DNA of 6,013 nt from Alkalinema sp. CAN_BIN05 (lineage in GTDB: Bacteria; Cyanobacteriota; Cyanobacteriia; Leptolyngbyales; Leptolyngbyaceae): positions 1 through 6,013 of the forward strand of contig JAJAYH010000334.1 of NCBI GenBank assembly GCA_026786325.1, written 5' to 3'. This document shows positions 5,702-6,013 of the stretch, in pieces. The notes below the pieces were generated by a model that was not told the DNA's origin, did not search any database, and was given only the letters and a program-made list of their open reading frames with translations. The first letter of the stretch is position 1; every line of letters begins with the position of its first letter. The translations under genes and the position numbers were made by a program.

Positions 5702-5741
5702 ATTTGCTTCGAGATTATCAGGTGTAGTCTAAGGGATAGGG

Positions 5742-5785
5742 AAGGCCCGATCGGCAGATCACCCAACCCACCGATCGGGCTTTTT
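5742..5785 (+). terminator. Intrinsic terminator after the toxin-antitoxin unit
   Basis: GCCCGATCGG (5745-5754) pairs perfectly with CCGATCGGGC (5771-5780) around a 16-nt loop. It is followed at once by TTTTT (5781-5785), with three weaker A-U and G-U pairs extending the stem. It lies 41 bp after the restored toxin stop, which supports 5701 as the ancestral gene end. Confidence 0.85.
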
Positions 5786-6013
5786 ACCTAAAAATTTATG
5801 AAGATTTGACATAAAACGGTCGAAACGATTATGGTCGGTCGCTTATACTTAATTCTCTGTTAAAAAATAGACATACTATAACAATGTCTTGATATTCTTC
5901 TGCACCTGTTATATTTATCCCGATACTCCTTAGGATTACTCTGACCGGGAACAGAGCATCCGCTGGGATAAGGAAATAGAAGTCTCGACCAAGCTCGATC
6001 GATTGCCGAAAGC
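5786..6013. other. Right-edge stretch without a recognisable gene
   Basis: No convincing coding frame is present on either strand. It contains a possible promoter (5806-5835) and A/T-rich sequence. Weak inverted repeats are also present: TTATCCC (5915-5921) with GGGATAA (5965-5971), enclosing CTCTG (5939-5943) with CAGAG (5952-5956). It may be the leader of a gene beyond the window. Confidence 0.5.
5806..5835 (+). promoter_or_regulatory. Possible sigma70-type promoter reading rightward
   Basis: A perfect TTGACA (5806-5811) is followed after 18 nt by TATGGT (5830-5835, 4 of 6). It sits just beyond the strong terminator, as expected for the next transcription unit to the right, which would then have a leader of more than 170 nt inside this window. 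Confidence 0.35.

Noticed and set aside
5454..5732. 92-codon plus-strand frame overlapping the toxin
   Set aside because: The conserved toxin residues before and after the TAG are both in the other frame, and this one reads as noise.
1..6013. CRISPR array, tRNA or rRNA genes, insertion sequence ends
   Set aside because: I found no regularly spaced repeats, no cloverleaf with a GTTCRA-type T loop, no rRNA-like sequence and no transposase or terminal inverted repeats.

Overview
The window looks like cyanobacterial chromosome. It holds six perfect copies of the HIP1 octamer GCGATCGC and many CGATCG cores. It also carries a GlgA of the cyanobacterial GlgA1 type, a SigG-like ECF sigma factor with its anti-sigma partner, a Uma2-family nuclease, and a RelE/ParE-like toxin-antitoxin pair of a type common in cyanobacteria. 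I cannot name the genus.

Layout: The left edge (1-467, +) is the 3' part of a SHOCT-DUF4870 small membrane protein. It faces glgA (531-1910, -), and a near-perfect hairpin at 472-501 probably terminates from both sides. Reading leftward, sigG (2626-3282), its membrane-anchored anti-sigma factor (2028-2561) and glgA follow one another on the minus strand. A 242-bp divergent spacer (3283-3524) holds a good candidate ECF-type promoter for sigG (GGAAC-17-CGTC) and, on the other strand, a sigma70-type promoter with a perfect TATAAT. The latter serves a membrane-anchored TPR protein (3525-3980, +). A Uma2/DUF820 PD-(D/E)XK protein (4044-4859, +) comes next.

The right third is gene-poor and looks like accessory sequence. 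About 390 bp lie between the Uma2 gene and the antitoxin. This gap contains a short frame resembling the C-terminus of TrmD, then a promoter whose -35 box overlaps a small palindrome. The antitoxin (5250-5447) overlaps the toxin start by GTGA. The toxin frame is cut by an in-frame TAG at 5630-5632, and the conserved C-terminal motif WFWIGHHATYDELL continues in the same frame to 5701. The toxin therefore appears to be nonsense-inactivated while its antitoxin is intact. A strong intrinsic terminator (5742-5785) ends the unit. The last 228 bp hold no convincing gene, only a possible promoter and weak inverted repeats.

Functional links: SigG and its anti-sigma factor form one envelope-stress switch, probably self-activated from the ECF promoter. 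GlgA makes storage glycogen and is probably transcribed on its own, though read-through from sigG is possible. The other genes show no clear shared pathway. I found no convincing new multi-gene system. The interrupted toxin, the sigG promoter and the TrmD-like fragment are the observations most worth checking.
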